From NCBI RefSeq assembly GCF_001005295.1, contig NZ_LBMK01000003.1, forward strand, positions 24,707 to 56,757: a stretch of 32,051 nt of DNA, read 5' to 3'. Within the stretch, counting starts at the first letter, position 1, and each line of letters opens with the position of its first letter. The notes beneath the pieces are model-generated. The model saw nothing but the letters and a program-made list of their open reading frames with translations, was not told the origin of the DNA and made no database searches. Shown here piece by piece: positions 15,168-23,483 of the stretch. This DNA is from Streptomyces yangpuensis (lineage in GTDB: Bacteria > Actinomycetota > Actinomycetes > Streptomycetales > Streptomycetaceae). The position numbers and the translations under genes are program-made.

Positions 15168-15884
15168 CTACTCATCAGTCTCGCCCAGCAGGCTGAGATG
15201 TACGGCAAAGCTGATCTTCAAGCTTTCGAGCACGGCCTTGCCCTTGCCCGCAGTCGCGTAGGACGGGTAGCCGATCACCCCGGAGTCCGTGTAGGCGCTC
15301 ATCCCCTGTACGAGGAGGAAGGGGCGGGCGCCGCCGTCGTGGTCCGCGTCGGTGTAGCCCTCCCGCACCAGCTCTGGGGCAGCGTGCAGGAGGATGGAGG
15401 TCTCGATCTCGCCGGCGTGCATGTCGCTGTGCCGGTCTGAGGTCAGTCCTCCGCAGTCCCGCGCGCGGTCCCAGTCCGGTCCGAGCGGGAAGAGGGACAC
15501 AGCGGGGCCGTCGACGTTGGCCTCCTGGGCGATGTTCGACAGGACGTAGTTCCCCCCGTGCCCGTTCACGATCACCAGCTTGGTTATGCCGGATCGTGCG
15601 AGGGAGGCCCTGATGTCGTCGATCACGGCAAACAGCGTCTTGGCGCTGATGCTGACGGTGCCCGGGAAGGACGCGTGCTCGTGACTGCACGACATGGTGA
15701 TCGGCGGGAGCAGGTGCACGGGGTAGGCGCTAACGATCTCCTGGCCGATAATGCAGGCGATCGCCGTGTCCGTGATGAGCGGTAGGTAGCGGCCGTGCTG
15801 CTCGAAGGATCCGATTGGGAGAACGGCGACGCGAGGCTGCTGCTCTTGGACGTCTGTGCTCGTGGCGGTCGGCAGCAGGTTCAC
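15168..15884 (-). CDS. creatininase-family amidohydrolase
   Basis: A 238-residue metal-dependent hydrolase of the creatininase superfamily, which opens cyclic amides or cleaves amide bonds with two divalent metals. Metal-ligand motifs are visible: LPIGSFEQHGRYLPL with Glu and His, ITDTAIA with Asp, NGHGGN, and SDMHAGEIETS with His and Glu. Family members include creatinine amidohydrolase, FAPy deformylases and MftE, which trims a peptide precursor; substrate cannot be inferred further. It starts at GTG (GAGGGAGT upstream) 18 bp after the XRE regulator, so the two form an operon. It faces away from the synthetase operon but shares its control region and may process an intermediate or product of it. 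Confidence 0.82.
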   Translation of the reverse strand: MNLLPTATSTDVQEQQPRVAVLPIGSFEQHGRYLPLITDTAIACIIGQEIVSAYPVHLLPPITMSCSHEHASFPGTVSISAKTLFAVIDDIRASLARSGITKLVIVNGHGGNYVLSNIAQEANVDGPAVSLFPLGPDWDRARDCGGLTSDRHSDMHAGEIETSILLHAAPELVREGYTDADHDGGARPFLLVQGMSAYTDSGVIGYPSYATAGKGKAVLESLKISFAVHLSLLGETDE

Positions 15885-15902
15885 AGCACTCCCTCAAGTC
15901 GG

Positions 15903-17102
15903 CTAGGGAGCAACTCTCTTCATGGTGTCCAGCTCCCTGTTCAATTCTGAAACTTCCACCAGCTTGCGCCAACGCGCAAGACGAGTCTGAAGTCGGTACA
16001 GCTCGTTGAGGATGCGTGCCGAGCCTGTCCGTTGGGCGATTCCGAGGGCTTGCTCAGCAGCCTGGTGGGCGCCTTCGACGTCCTCGAGGATGGCGTTCGC
16101 CGTAGCGAGCCTGGCGAGGCATAAGCCGCGGTCGCGCTCTTGCACGGCCGGCCAGTGACTCAGGCTCTCCCGGTAGGTCTCCACAGCTTGGGTGGGCCGC
16201 TCCAGGCGCACGTTGCAGTTCGCGCCCTCCATCTCGATGTACGCCACCGAGCAGTACCCAGCCATGGGGTCTGCGTCATCGCCTCTGTCGGCAGCGACGA
16301 GGGCCTGTTCGATGGCGCGGTCGGTCTCGTCATGTTCCCCGAGACTGGCCTTGCTGTTCGCGAGTTGGCGCAGCACGACGGCGTGGACCCGGGGTGAGAG
16401 TTCCGCGGCGTACCGGAGGGCGGCACCGGCAAGCCCCGCGCCGTGGCCTGCGTGTCCTGCCTCGGTGGCGATGTTGCTCCGGCGCTGGAACAGGTACGCG
16501 ATCAGCATCGGGTCACCCAGCTCTTGGGCGTATTCCATCGCCAGGCCGGTCCAGCGCATGGCCTCGTCCGCGCGGCCAGTGTCCTGGTGCAGCCAGCCCA
16601 GGAACTCTGTGTATCGCGCGCCGATGCGCAGCACTTCTTCGCGTAAGGGGCCGTGCGCATCTCGGCACATCTGCTCGATGAGGGGCATCTGGCTCTGGAC
16701 AGGGGCCATCAGGAATTGCGGGCCGACGAGCGGCTCGGCCTGTGCGTGCTGGTGGAGGAGAGACGTCAGGTACCGCAACATCTCGGGGCTGACAGGCACG
16801 GGGAACTTGGTCCGCAGGGAGGACACGGTCGGGTGCGGTGTCTGGCCGCCCAGGAGCAACCCGGACTCCGGGAAGCCGAGCTCCCGGTCCGTTGCCTGGT
16901 ACGCCTCACGAAAGAGCAGCTGGTGATCCGCGCTCACCGGGCGCCGGCCGTTCTCGTACATGGAGATGAGCGTCTTCCAGCTGGCCGCTGAGGGCGATTC
17001 GACGCCGAGGCGCTCAGCGGCGCCGACCAAGGCGTCAATGAGGTCGCCCTGTCTCCATCCGCGGCTCTGCCTTACCTCTCGGAGCCTGCTCTTGGACTTC
17101 AT
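15903..17102 (-). CDS. XRE-family regulator with TPR-like sensor domain
   Basis: A 399-residue transcriptional regulator. Residues about 5-60 form a helix-turn-helix of the XRE/Cro class (LREVRQSRGWRQGDLIDAL followed by WKTLISMYENGRRPV). The rest is a series of TPR-like helical repeats (for example LGWLHQDTGRADEAMRWTG, GAALRYAAELSPRVHAVV, ARLATANAILEDVEGAHQ). This architecture, common in Streptomyces, usually senses a peptide or small molecule through the TPR part. GGGGGA precedes the ATG. It is divergent from the seven-gene synthetase operon and co-transcribed with the creatininase. The three GTTAAC palindromes upstream are its likely operators. Confidence 0.87.
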   Translation of the reverse strand: MKSKSRLREVRQSRGWRQGDLIDALVGAAERLGVESPSAASWKTLISMYENGRRPVSADHQLLFREAYQATDRELGFPESGLLLGGQTPHPTVSSLRTKFPVPVSPEMLRYLTSLLHQHAQAEPLVGPQFLMAPVQSQMPLIEQMCRDAHGPLREEVLRIGARYTEFLGWLHQDTGRADEAMRWTGLAMEYAQELGDPMLIAYLFQRRSNIATEAGHAGHGAGLAGAALRYAAELSPRVHAVVLRQLANSKASLGEHDETDRAIEQALVAADRGDDADPMAGYCSVAYIEMEGANCNVRLERPTQAVETYRESLSHWPAVQERDRGLCLARLATANAILEDVEGAHQAAEQALGIAQRTGSARILNELYRLQTRLARWRKLVEVSELNRELDTMKRVAP

Positions 17103-17171
17103 CGATCCCCCGAAACACCTCGCGGTCCGCCCCTTCTCATCATGCGGCCAAATGGGCCGCTGGCGTGGGGA

Positions 17172-17200
17172 GTTAACAGTTAACGGAGCCCCTTGTTAAC
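17172..17200. promoter_or_regulatory. three GTTAAC palindromes in the divergent promoter
   Basis: GTTAAC occurs at 17172-17177, 17179-17184 and 17195-17200. This AT-rich hexamer is rare in such GC-rich DNA, and three copies within 29 bp midway between the XRE regulator (from 17102) and the synthetase operon (from 17312) point to an operator. Spacings of 7 and 16 bases would put proteins on different faces of the helix. Confidence 0.6.
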
Positions 17201-17311
17201 CCTGTCCACTGCCGATCTGAGGGGAGTCGGGCTTACTTGGCGCAAGCACGGCGGCGGGGTCACCTCGCCTCCGTCTGTACCACTCAAGCGGACATGGAAG
17301 GCAGAGGTGAG

Positions 17312-18208
17312 ATGGGGTTCAACGTTGAGGCGACAGAGCTGGAGATCGAACACCATCTCGGTCCGTTCGGGTTGGCGACCGTCAAGCCGAACTCCAGGAC
17401 ACGGCGGTCGGTGGACGGCAGTGCGCTGATGAAGGTCTACCTGGGCATAGACCCGGAAGGTCGTCGTCGGCGTGAGGTCGAGACGGTCAGGCTCGCTGCC
17501 ATTCGAGACTTCTCGGTTCCGGCCGTCCTGGCCACAGGCCAGGACAGTTCCGGTTCCTGGACCGTGTTCCGGATACTGCCCGGGACTCCTTGCTCGATCG
17601 GCACGGACAGGGCGATCGAGGAGTACCTCGGCCACGTTCTTGATGTGGCTGGCCGACTGCATCAGCCGGCTGCTGGCCTCCCGCCCGGATCTGGCTGGAC
17701 GGCGGGTCCAGGCGACCCTACGACGCAGCCCTGCTTCCTCCTGGACCAGCTCTCCGGACGCTGCAGGACCAGACCCTGGTGGGCGGCGATGGAGAAGGCC
17801 CTCCGGCCGATCGAATCGCATCCGGTCGTCCACCTCCACGGAGATCTCAAACCCGAGCACCTGCTGGTCGATGGTCAGGACCTCCATGTCGTGGACTGGG
17901 AGGCCAGCGGACGCGGTCCGGCTGTCGTGGACTACGCGGACGTGGTGTTTCACCTCGTCCGCGATCTGATCTACGAGGACGCGTTGCCTGGCCGCATCCC
18001 AGTCGATCGCATGGCAGAGCTGCCGCTGGAGGGTCCAGTGCTGGCCTGGCGCCTGATCCTCTGGCTCGATCGGCGGCGGCCATCGGACATCGACTTGATC
18101 TCCATGCACGACGTCGACCGGCTCACTGCCGAAGAACATCCCGCAGCCGCATGTATGGAGCTTGCTCGGGTCGTCTCGTTCCTGCGCGCCGCCGGCGTTC
18201 CCCGCTGA
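17312..18208 (+). CDS. APH-family phosphotransferase, first gene of synthetase operon
   Basis: A 298-residue kinase of the aminoglycoside-phosphotransferase/choline-kinase fold. The catalytic loop HGDLKPEHLL starts at His176 with the base Asp178, and the metal-binding motif is VDWEASG with Asp195. The N-lobe has a Lys candidate in ALMKVYLG. It would phosphorylate a small hydroxylated metabolite with ATP; the antibiotic link is only a family name. The ATG at 17312 is preceded by GAGGTGA; an in-frame ATG at 17294 has no RBS. It is divergent from the XRE regulator and 76 bp upstream of the SAM synthetase gene. Confidence 0.82.
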   Translation: MGFNVEATELEIEHHLGPFGLATVKPNSRTRRSVDGSALMKVYLGIDPEGRRRREVETVRLAAIRDFSVPAVLATGQDSSGSWTVFRILPGTPCSIGTDRAIEEYLGHVLDVAGRLHQPAAGLPPGSGWTAGPGDPTTQPCFLLDQLSGRCRTRPWWAAMEKALRPIESHPVVHLHGDLKPEHLLVDGQDLHVVDWEASGRGPAVVDYADVVFHLVRDLIYEDALPGRIPVDRMAELPLEGPVLAWRLILWLDRRRPSDIDLISMHDVDRLTAEEHPAAACMELARVVSFLRAAGVPR

Positions 18209-18284
18209 ACCTCCGCTCTCTCGCTCGACCAGGCGCGCTGACGCCTGCGCTCACCCCTTCTCCGATCCTGATTGGGAGTTCGTG

Positions 18285-19535
18285 ATGCCTCGTACGAGCA
18301 CGACCATCGGAAACAGCCACCTCGTCATCGAGACCGGCAGGGCCACGCCGGACGCGACGACCATCGTGGAGCGCAAGGGCCTCGGCCACCCGGACACCCT
18401 GGCGGACCACCTCGCCGAGCGGCTGTCCCGCGCTTACAGCTACTACACCGTTCAACACTTCGGTGCCGTCCTGCACCACAACTTCGACAAGCTCGCCCTC
18501 CTCGGTGGGGCCAGCGAGGTCCGCTACGGCGCCGGCGGGATGACGTCCCCCGTCCGCGTCCTGGTCAACGGGCGAGCCGCGCCCATGTGCGGCGGGGAAC
18601 GGATCCCCGTCAAGGAGATCATCGAGGCCGAGGTTGCGGCCTTCTTCGCCGAGCGGCTCCCCGAGGTGTCGAACCACCTCGACATCACGTTCAACATCAC
18701 CAGCAACTCCAGCCCGGGCGCCGTCCTCACCGGTGACGGAGTGCCGGACCGCACCCGCTGGTTCAACCCGCGCTCCATCGACGATCTCCGCGAGCGGCGG
18801 GTACGGCTGTCCAACGACACGTCCCTCGGGACGGGCTGGGCGCCCGAGAACCCGTTCGAGTCGTTCGTCCGCGAGCTCGTGGACCACTTCTCCGGCGAGA
18901 GTGACTTCACCCTCGCCCACGCCTGGTGCGGCTCCGACGTCAAGCTCATGGGCTACTGGGATGGAGAGCGGGCGGACGTCGTGCTGTGCGTCCCCCAGAA
19001 GTCGCGCCATGTCGCCAGCCGCGCTGAGTACGTCCGCAACTCGGAGAGCGTCCTCGCCGAGTGCCACCGGCTCGCCGCCCTCCGGCTCTTCGGGGCGGAA
19101 ACCCGCTTCCGGCTGAACGCACGTGACGTGCCAGAAAAGGACGAGCTGTACCTGACGTACACCGGCAGCTCCATCGAGTCCGGCGACGAGGGCGTCGTCG
19201 GCCGAGGCAACCGCGTGAATGGCCTCATCACGCCGCTGCGGCCGATGAACCTGGAGGGGGCGAACGGCAAGAACCCGGTCTACCACGTCGGCAAGCTCTA
19301 CAACATCGCCGCGCAGCGGCTGGCCTCCCGGCTCCACGAGGCGACCGCGGGCCACGCGGAGGTGCACCTCGTGAGCACCACCGGGCAGCGGCTCGACGAG
19401 CCCTGGCGCATCCTCGTCCGCCTCTCCGCTCCCGACGCCGGGGTCGACAAGGTGCAGGCCCTGGTCGCGGAGATCCTCACCGAGTTCCCGGCCCTCACGG
19501 ACGAGCTCGTTTCCGACGGGATCGTGCTGAGCTGA
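18285..19535 (+). CDS. archaeal-type S-adenosylmethionine synthetase
   Basis: A 416-residue methionine adenosyltransferase that makes S-adenosylmethionine from methionine and ATP. It belongs to the archaeal family, not the bacterial MetK family: IVERKGLGHPDTLAD (27-41), VLHHNFDKLAL (62-72), SNDTSLGTGWAP (about 176), DEGVVGRGNRVNGLI (about 299-313) and ANGKNPVYHVGKLYN. The length, about 400 residues, fits the archaeal form. A Streptomyces cell already has an ordinary MetK, so this copy must serve a special purpose: supplying the pathway, acting on a variant substrate, or resisting an inhibitor of MetK. GGGAG lies 6 bases before the ATG. Its stop overlaps the next start (TGATG). Confidence 0.9.
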   Translation: MPRTSTTIGNSHLVIETGRATPDATTIVERKGLGHPDTLADHLAERLSRAYSYYTVQHFGAVLHHNFDKLALLGGASEVRYGAGGMTSPVRVLVNGRAAPMCGGERIPVKEIIEAEVAAFFAERLPEVSNHLDITFNITSNSSPGAVLTGDGVPDRTRWFNPRSIDDLRERRVRLSNDTSLGTGWAPENPFESFVRELVDHFSGESDFTLAHAWCGSDVKLMGYWDGERADVVLCVPQKSRHVASRAEYVRNSESVLAECHRLAALRLFGAETRFRLNARDVPEKDELYLTYTGSSIESGDEGVVGRGNRVNGLITPLRPMNLEGANGKNPVYHVGKLYNIAAQRLASRLHEATAGHAEVHLVSTTGQRLDEPWRILVRLSAPDAGVDKVQALVAEILTEFPALTDELVSDGIVLS

Positions 19536-20461
19536 TGCCGAAGCGGACGCTCGGAGAGATCCCCGCAGGCTGCCGACGGCGTTTACTCGCGCACTACGGC
19601 AACGGAGTCGAGGGATGGATCGACGCAGCCCCGAGCCTGCTAGCGGTGGCTGCGGAACGCTGGAAGCTCTCGCTCGGGGACTACTTCGACGCTGGACACG
19701 CCTCGGTGATCGCCACGGCGACCAACCTCGACGGGCGTCCGCTGCTCCTCAAAGCCTGGGTCGACCCCGACCGGTACCGCCACGAGGTGGCAGCTCTGCG
19801 CCTGTGGGCCGGCGGACCCACGGCAGACGTCCTGGAGGCTGCGGACGATCTGGCTGTGGCCGCCCTCGAACTCGTTGGGGGGCGGCCCGGGGGAGCGGAT
19901 CGGCCGACGCGTGAGACGCCGATGGTTGCCGCGGCCCTCCAGGGACTCCACGTCCTCGGGCGGCGCAGAAATCGACCGAACGACTTCCCCCGGCTCGCCG
20001 ACTACCTCGACGGGGAAGTCCTTCCCCGGATCCGGCGGCGGGAGCACGCGCTCGACACCGGCGCTTGGCGCCCTCTCGTTGACGCCGCCCTCCCGGGACT
20101 CACCGACCGTGAGGAAGACCCGAGCCGGGTGACGGTCCTGCACGCGGACCTGTACCGGGAGAACGTGCCCTTCGACTGGCTGGCGCACCCGCGCCTGATC
20201 GACCCGCTCCCCATGGTGGGTGACCCGGCGTTCGACTGGGCGTTCTGGACCATCTACTACGACCTCGCCCACGGAACCGGGGAGCGGCTGACCACTGCCT
20301 CACGCATCTCCCGGATCCCCATCCCCGTACTCGCGCCCTGGTGCCGCCTGCTATCCCTCGACGGTCTCCTCTTCTACCTGGAGACCGGCGATCCGAGAGC
20401 ACCGCAGATGGCGGGAGTGCTCTCCGACCTCTCGGCATCGACTTCACGGAGCGGAACGTGA
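19535..20461 (+). CDS. APH(6)/hydroxyurea-kinase-like phosphotransferase
   Basis: A 308-residue protein like the streptomycin 6-kinase / hydroxyurea kinase branch of the APH fold. Visible are DAGHASVIATATN and LLLKAWVD (nucleotide site), the catalytic loop HADLYRENVPFDW with His203, Asp205 and Asn209, and LIDPLPMVGDPAFDWAFW for the metal Asp. These enzymes phosphorylate hydroxyls or hydroxamates and often give self-resistance to a producer. It starts in the TGATG overlap with the SAM synthetase gene and ends in a GTGA overlap with the next gene, so it is translated as part of one operon. It is the second kinase in this cluster, of a different subfamily from the first. Confidence 0.8.
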   Translation: MPKRTLGEIPAGCRRRLLAHYGNGVEGWIDAAPSLLAVAAERWKLSLGDYFDAGHASVIATATNLDGRPLLLKAWVDPDRYRHEVAALRLWAGGPTADVLEAADDLAVAALELVGGRPGGADRPTRETPMVAAALQGLHVLGRRRNRPNDFPRLADYLDGEVLPRIRRREHALDTGAWRPLVDAALPGLTDREEDPSRVTVLHADLYRENVPFDWLAHPRLIDPLPMVGDPAFDWAFWTIYYDLAHGTGERLTTASRISRIPIPVLAPWCRLLSLDGLLFYLETGDPRAPQMAGVLSDLSASTSRSGT

Positions 20462-21174
20462 CCACCTACATCGTTCGCCACGGCCAGACGAACTACAGCA
20501 AGCGGTACCTCGTCAATGGCGACCCGACCAAGCACATCCACCTCAACGAGGAAGGCCGGCAATCACTGAGCCGCGCCTGGACCATCCTCCCCTTACACTC
20601 CGTGGCCACGTGGCTGACCAGCGAATTCCCGCGGGCCCGGCAGACGACTTCTCTTCTGATGGGCGTCCCTGCGGCCACGCTGGTCGTCGATGGCAGGCTG
20701 AACGAACTCGACTACGGGGAATTCGAGGGCAGCCCGTTCCTCGAATACGCGGTCTGGCTCGACACTCACGGTGCGGCGCAGCGTCCACCCGGTGCCGCAG
20801 AATCCCAGCGCGAGGGCATCCGGAGGATGCTCTCCGGGGTCCTCGCCGCCCTGGAGCACCCCGGTCCCCGTGTACTCGTCAGCCACGGTCTGCTCGTCTC
20901 CGTGCTGCTCTGGCACCGGGACCGCTCCCCAGACGACCCCATGCCGCTGTTCTTCCCGGAGGCCCCGTACGTCGAACCGGTCGCCATACCCGACGACGAG
21001 CTGCCCATCCTCATCACGGCACTGCTGGACGATCTTGATACGAGCGTTCACCACGAATCAGCCACCGATGGTGACTCGACGATATTGCGGATCAGCGAGG
21101 GGTCGACGGTTGCTAACGTCGATGCGGTATCCCCATCCCACTCGCTGGATAAAAAGGATCTTCCTCATGCATGA
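20458..21174 (+). CDS. histidine phosphatase family protein
   Basis: A 238-residue phosphohydrolase of the histidine phosphatase (phosphoglycerate-mutase-like) superfamily. The RHG motif is in TYIVRHGQTNYSKRY (His8 as phospho-acceptor). The second catalytic region is ELDYGEFEGSPF, and the second histidine is in VLVSHGLLVSVLLW. It would remove phosphate from a small molecule, complementing the two kinases: phosphorylation during synthesis and removal at the end is a common protection logic in antibiotic pathways. It starts at GTG in a 4-bp overlap with the kinase gene and ends overlapping the serS start by 8 bp. The last 40 residues are variable and may be only linker. Confidence 0.87.
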   Translation: MTTYIVRHGQTNYSKRYLVNGDPTKHIHLNEEGRQSLSRAWTILPLHSVATWLTSEFPRARQTTSLLMGVPAATLVVDGRLNELDYGEFEGSPFLEYAVWLDTHGAAQRPPGAAESQREGIRRMLSGVLAALEHPGPRVLVSHGLLVSVLLWHRDRSPDDPMPLFFPEAPYVEPVAIPDDELPILITALLDDLDTSVHHESATDGDSTILRISEGSTVANVDAVSPSHSLDKKDLPHA

Positions 21175-22459
21175 CGCCCGCGCCCTGATTGAAATGGGTG
21201 CCGAAGCAGTTCGTCGGCTCGCTCGTCGCGGTTACTCCCTGGACCTGTCCCGGCTGGAAGACCTCCAGTCCCGGCGCAACCAGAGCATCCGCTCAGCCGA
21301 CGAGCTGCGGGCGGAGGCCAAGCGGGTGGCGAGCGAGGTCCAGCAGACGGCCAAGCAGGGCGGCGACATCTCCAAGCTGAAGGAGCGTGCCCGCGAGCTG
21401 AAGGACCAGATCCGGGACATCGACGCCGAGCAGGAGCAGGTGCAGGAGGAGCTGACCGAGCTGCTCCTGACCATCCCGAACCTGCCGGACGACGCGGCCC
21501 CGGACGGCGACTCCGACGAGTTCGCGGTCGAGGTCCGGCGCGTCGGCACCCCGCCGGCCTTCTCCTTCGAGCCGAAGGACCACGTCGACCTCGGCGAGAG
21601 CACCGGCATCCTCGACTTCACCCGGGCGACGAAGCTGTCGGGCCCCCGGTTCGTCGTCTCCCGCGGGGCGGGCGCTGCCCTGGAGCGCGCCCTGGCGACG
21701 CTCTTCCTCGACATCCACACCCGCCGGCACGGGTACGTCGAGCACGCGGTCCCGTACCTGGTCAGCCGCAAGACGATGACCGGTACCGGACAGCTGCCGA
21801 AGTTCGAGGAGGACCTGTTCAAGACCGGCGTAGCCGACCGTGAGCTGTTCCTCATTCCGACGGCCGAGGTACCGCTGACCAACCTCTATGCCGACGAGAT
21901 CATCCCGCCGGCCGACCTGCCGCTGTCCCTGACCGCGCACACGCCGTGCTTCCGGTCCGAGGCGGGCTCGTACGGTCGTGACACCCGGGGCCTGATCCGC
22001 CAGCACCAGTTCGCCAAGGTCGAGATCGTCCAGATGGTCGACCCGGCGGACGCGGACGCCACGCTGGAGACGATGGTCGGCCACGCCGAGGCGTGCCTGA
22101 AGGAGCTCGGCCTCGCCTACCGCGTCGTCAAGCTGGCCGCCGGTGACACGGGCTTCTCCGCCCAGCTCACGTACGACATCGAGGTCTGGATCCCCAGCCA
22201 GAACACGTACCGGGAGATCTCCTCGATCTCGAACTTCGGCACCTTCCAGGCCCGTCGCGCGAACATCCGCACCCGAGGCGAGGACGGCAAGCCCAAGCTC
22301 GTCGCCACCCTCAACGGCTCCGGCCTGCCCATCGGCCGCACCGTGGCCGCGCTCCTTGAGCAGTGCCAGCAGCAGGACGGCTCCCTCGTCCTTCCCGAAT
22401 CTCTCTTCCCGTACCTCGGCTTCCGCCGTATCTCGGCGGACGGAACACCGGAGGCATAA
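21167..22459 (+). CDS. serS: second seryl-tRNA synthetase (full length)
   Basis: A 430-residue seryl-tRNA synthetase with every normal part. The N-terminal antiparallel coiled-coil arm (about 20-110; ELRAEAKRVASEVQQTAKQ and the following KERARELKDQI) reads the tRNA-Ser long arm. The serine-specific stretch is FLIPTAEVPLTNLY, motif 2 is PCFRSEAGSYGRDTRGLIR (about 261), and motif 3 is GSGLPIGRTVAALLE (about 384). It charges serine via seryl-adenylate. Because it lies on a mobile element inside a biosynthesis-like operon, it is probably a second copy: either an inhibitor-resistant replacement (as AlbO/SerRS2 in albomycin producers) or a source of Ser-tRNA for a tRNA-dependent step (as VlmL in valanimycin). 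The ATG overlaps the phosphatase gene and follows AAAGGA. Confidence 0.92.
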   Translation: MHDARALIEMGAEAVRRLARRGYSLDLSRLEDLQSRRNQSIRSADELRAEAKRVASEVQQTAKQGGDISKLKERARELKDQIRDIDAEQEQVQEELTELLLTIPNLPDDAAPDGDSDEFAVEVRRVGTPPAFSFEPKDHVDLGESTGILDFTRATKLSGPRFVVSRGAGAALERALATLFLDIHTRRHGYVEHAVPYLVSRKTMTGTGQLPKFEEDLFKTGVADRELFLIPTAEVPLTNLYADEIIPPADLPLSLTAHTPCFRSEAGSYGRDTRGLIRQHQFAKVEIVQMVDPADADATLETMVGHAEACLKELGLAYRVVKLAAGDTGFSAQLTYDIEVWIPSQNTYREISSISNFGTFQARRANIRTRGEDGKPKLVATLNGSGLPIGRTVAALLEQCQQQDGSLVLPESLFPYLGFRRISADGTPEA

Positions 22460-22460
22460 C

Positions 22461-23483
22461 GTGCTCGTCGGCGTCTGCGACTTCCCTGGTAGCTACGCCT
22501 TTCCACCCGCCGGGTACGGCGGGATCGAACGATGGCTGTGGGCGGTCGCCGTAGGCGCCCGGGCCGCAGGCGCCGACGTACACCTCCTGGGGCCGGGCTG
22601 GCTCACGGACCTGGAGACCGACTGGGTCCGTAAGCCGGTCCGCCTGGAGGACATCACCGCCGGATCGCTCGCCGAGCGCGAGCTCCGCGGCGCCGGGTAC
22701 GACCTCCTGGTCGTGGGGCACGAGTACCCCTCGCTGCCCGCCTGGACCCGGACGTGGAACGAACTGGACTGCGACGTCGCCACGTTCCAGCACTCGCCGG
22801 TCTTCCAGCACGCCCCCACCGCCTTCGACGGCAAGCGGTCACGCCTCTACTGCTACTCGCCCGAGATGATCGAGCGGTACGCCGACCACCAGCCGATCCC
22901 TGAGCTGGCCGTGCACCTCGGCCTCAACGAGAAGGAGCCGCCGGCGGTCGCCGGTACCGACCTCGTGTGGCTCGGCCGGATCGACGAGGAGAAGGCTCCG
23001 CACATCGCCGTACGTGCTGCTCAGATACTCGGCCGCCGGATCCGGATCGTCGGACCGGTCTTCGACGAGGGCTACGTACGACGCCACGACCGGCTCTTCA
23101 GCGCGGACCACGTCAAGTGGGTCGGCGAACTCGGCGGCCCCGCCAAGACCGCCGCCATCCGCGACGCGTCCGTCTTCGTCTACACCTACGCCCGCACCTA
23201 CGTGGAGGCCGGCGCCGCCGTCTTCGGAGAGTCCCTCCGCGCGGGTACCCCCATGGCCGCCCTCACCTGGCGCACCGGCACCTGCGCCGAAGCCGCACTC
23301 TGCGACCAGACAGGCGCCATCACCGTGGCCAACCCGGACGAGGACGACGAGACAGCGGGCCGCCATCTGGCCAACGCCATCGAGCGAGCGGAGAGCCTCG
23401 ACCACCGGCAGGTCCAGGAGATCGGGCAGAACCGCTTCGATCCCGCCCAGCACTTCCTGGCGATGGCGGCACGGTCCGCATGA
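22461..23483 (+). CDS. GT4-type glycosyltransferase
   Basis: A 340-residue GT-B glycosyltransferase of family 4 type. The N-terminal acceptor domain has YGGIERWLWAVAVGARAAG and the conserved H-E pair (VVGHEYPSLP). The C-terminal nucleotide-sugar domain begins at LVWLGRIDEEKAPHIAV, continues through IRIVGPV and HVKWVGELGG, and carries the EAGAAVFGESLRAGTP motif with the donor-binding glutamates. It would glycosylate a small molecule or lipid; no membrane segment is seen, so it acts in the cytoplasm. The GTG start follows GGAGG six bases upstream and one base after the serS stop. Its stop overlaps the next ATG (ATGA). Confidence 0.87.
   Translation: MLVGVCDFPGSYAFPPAGYGGIERWLWAVAVGARAAGADVHLLGPGWLTDLETDWVRKPVRLEDITAGSLAERELRGAGYDLLVVGHEYPSLPAWTRTWNELDCDVATFQHSPVFQHAPTAFDGKRSRLYCYSPEMIERYADHQPIPELAVHLGLNEKEPPAVAGTDLVWLGRIDEEKAPHIAVRAAQILGRRIRIVGPVFDEGYVRRHDRLFSADHVKWVGELGGPAKTAAIRDASVFVYTYARTYVEAGAAVFGESLRAGTPMAALTWRTGTCAEAALCDQTGAITVANPDEDDETAGRHLANAIERAESLDHRQVQEIGQNRFDPAQHFLAMAARSA

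Noticed and set aside
18123..19367. 414-residue minus-strand frame over the SAM synthetase gene
   Set aside because: The plus strand has all archaeal SAM synthetase motifs. The antisense frame is a by-product of GC codon bias.
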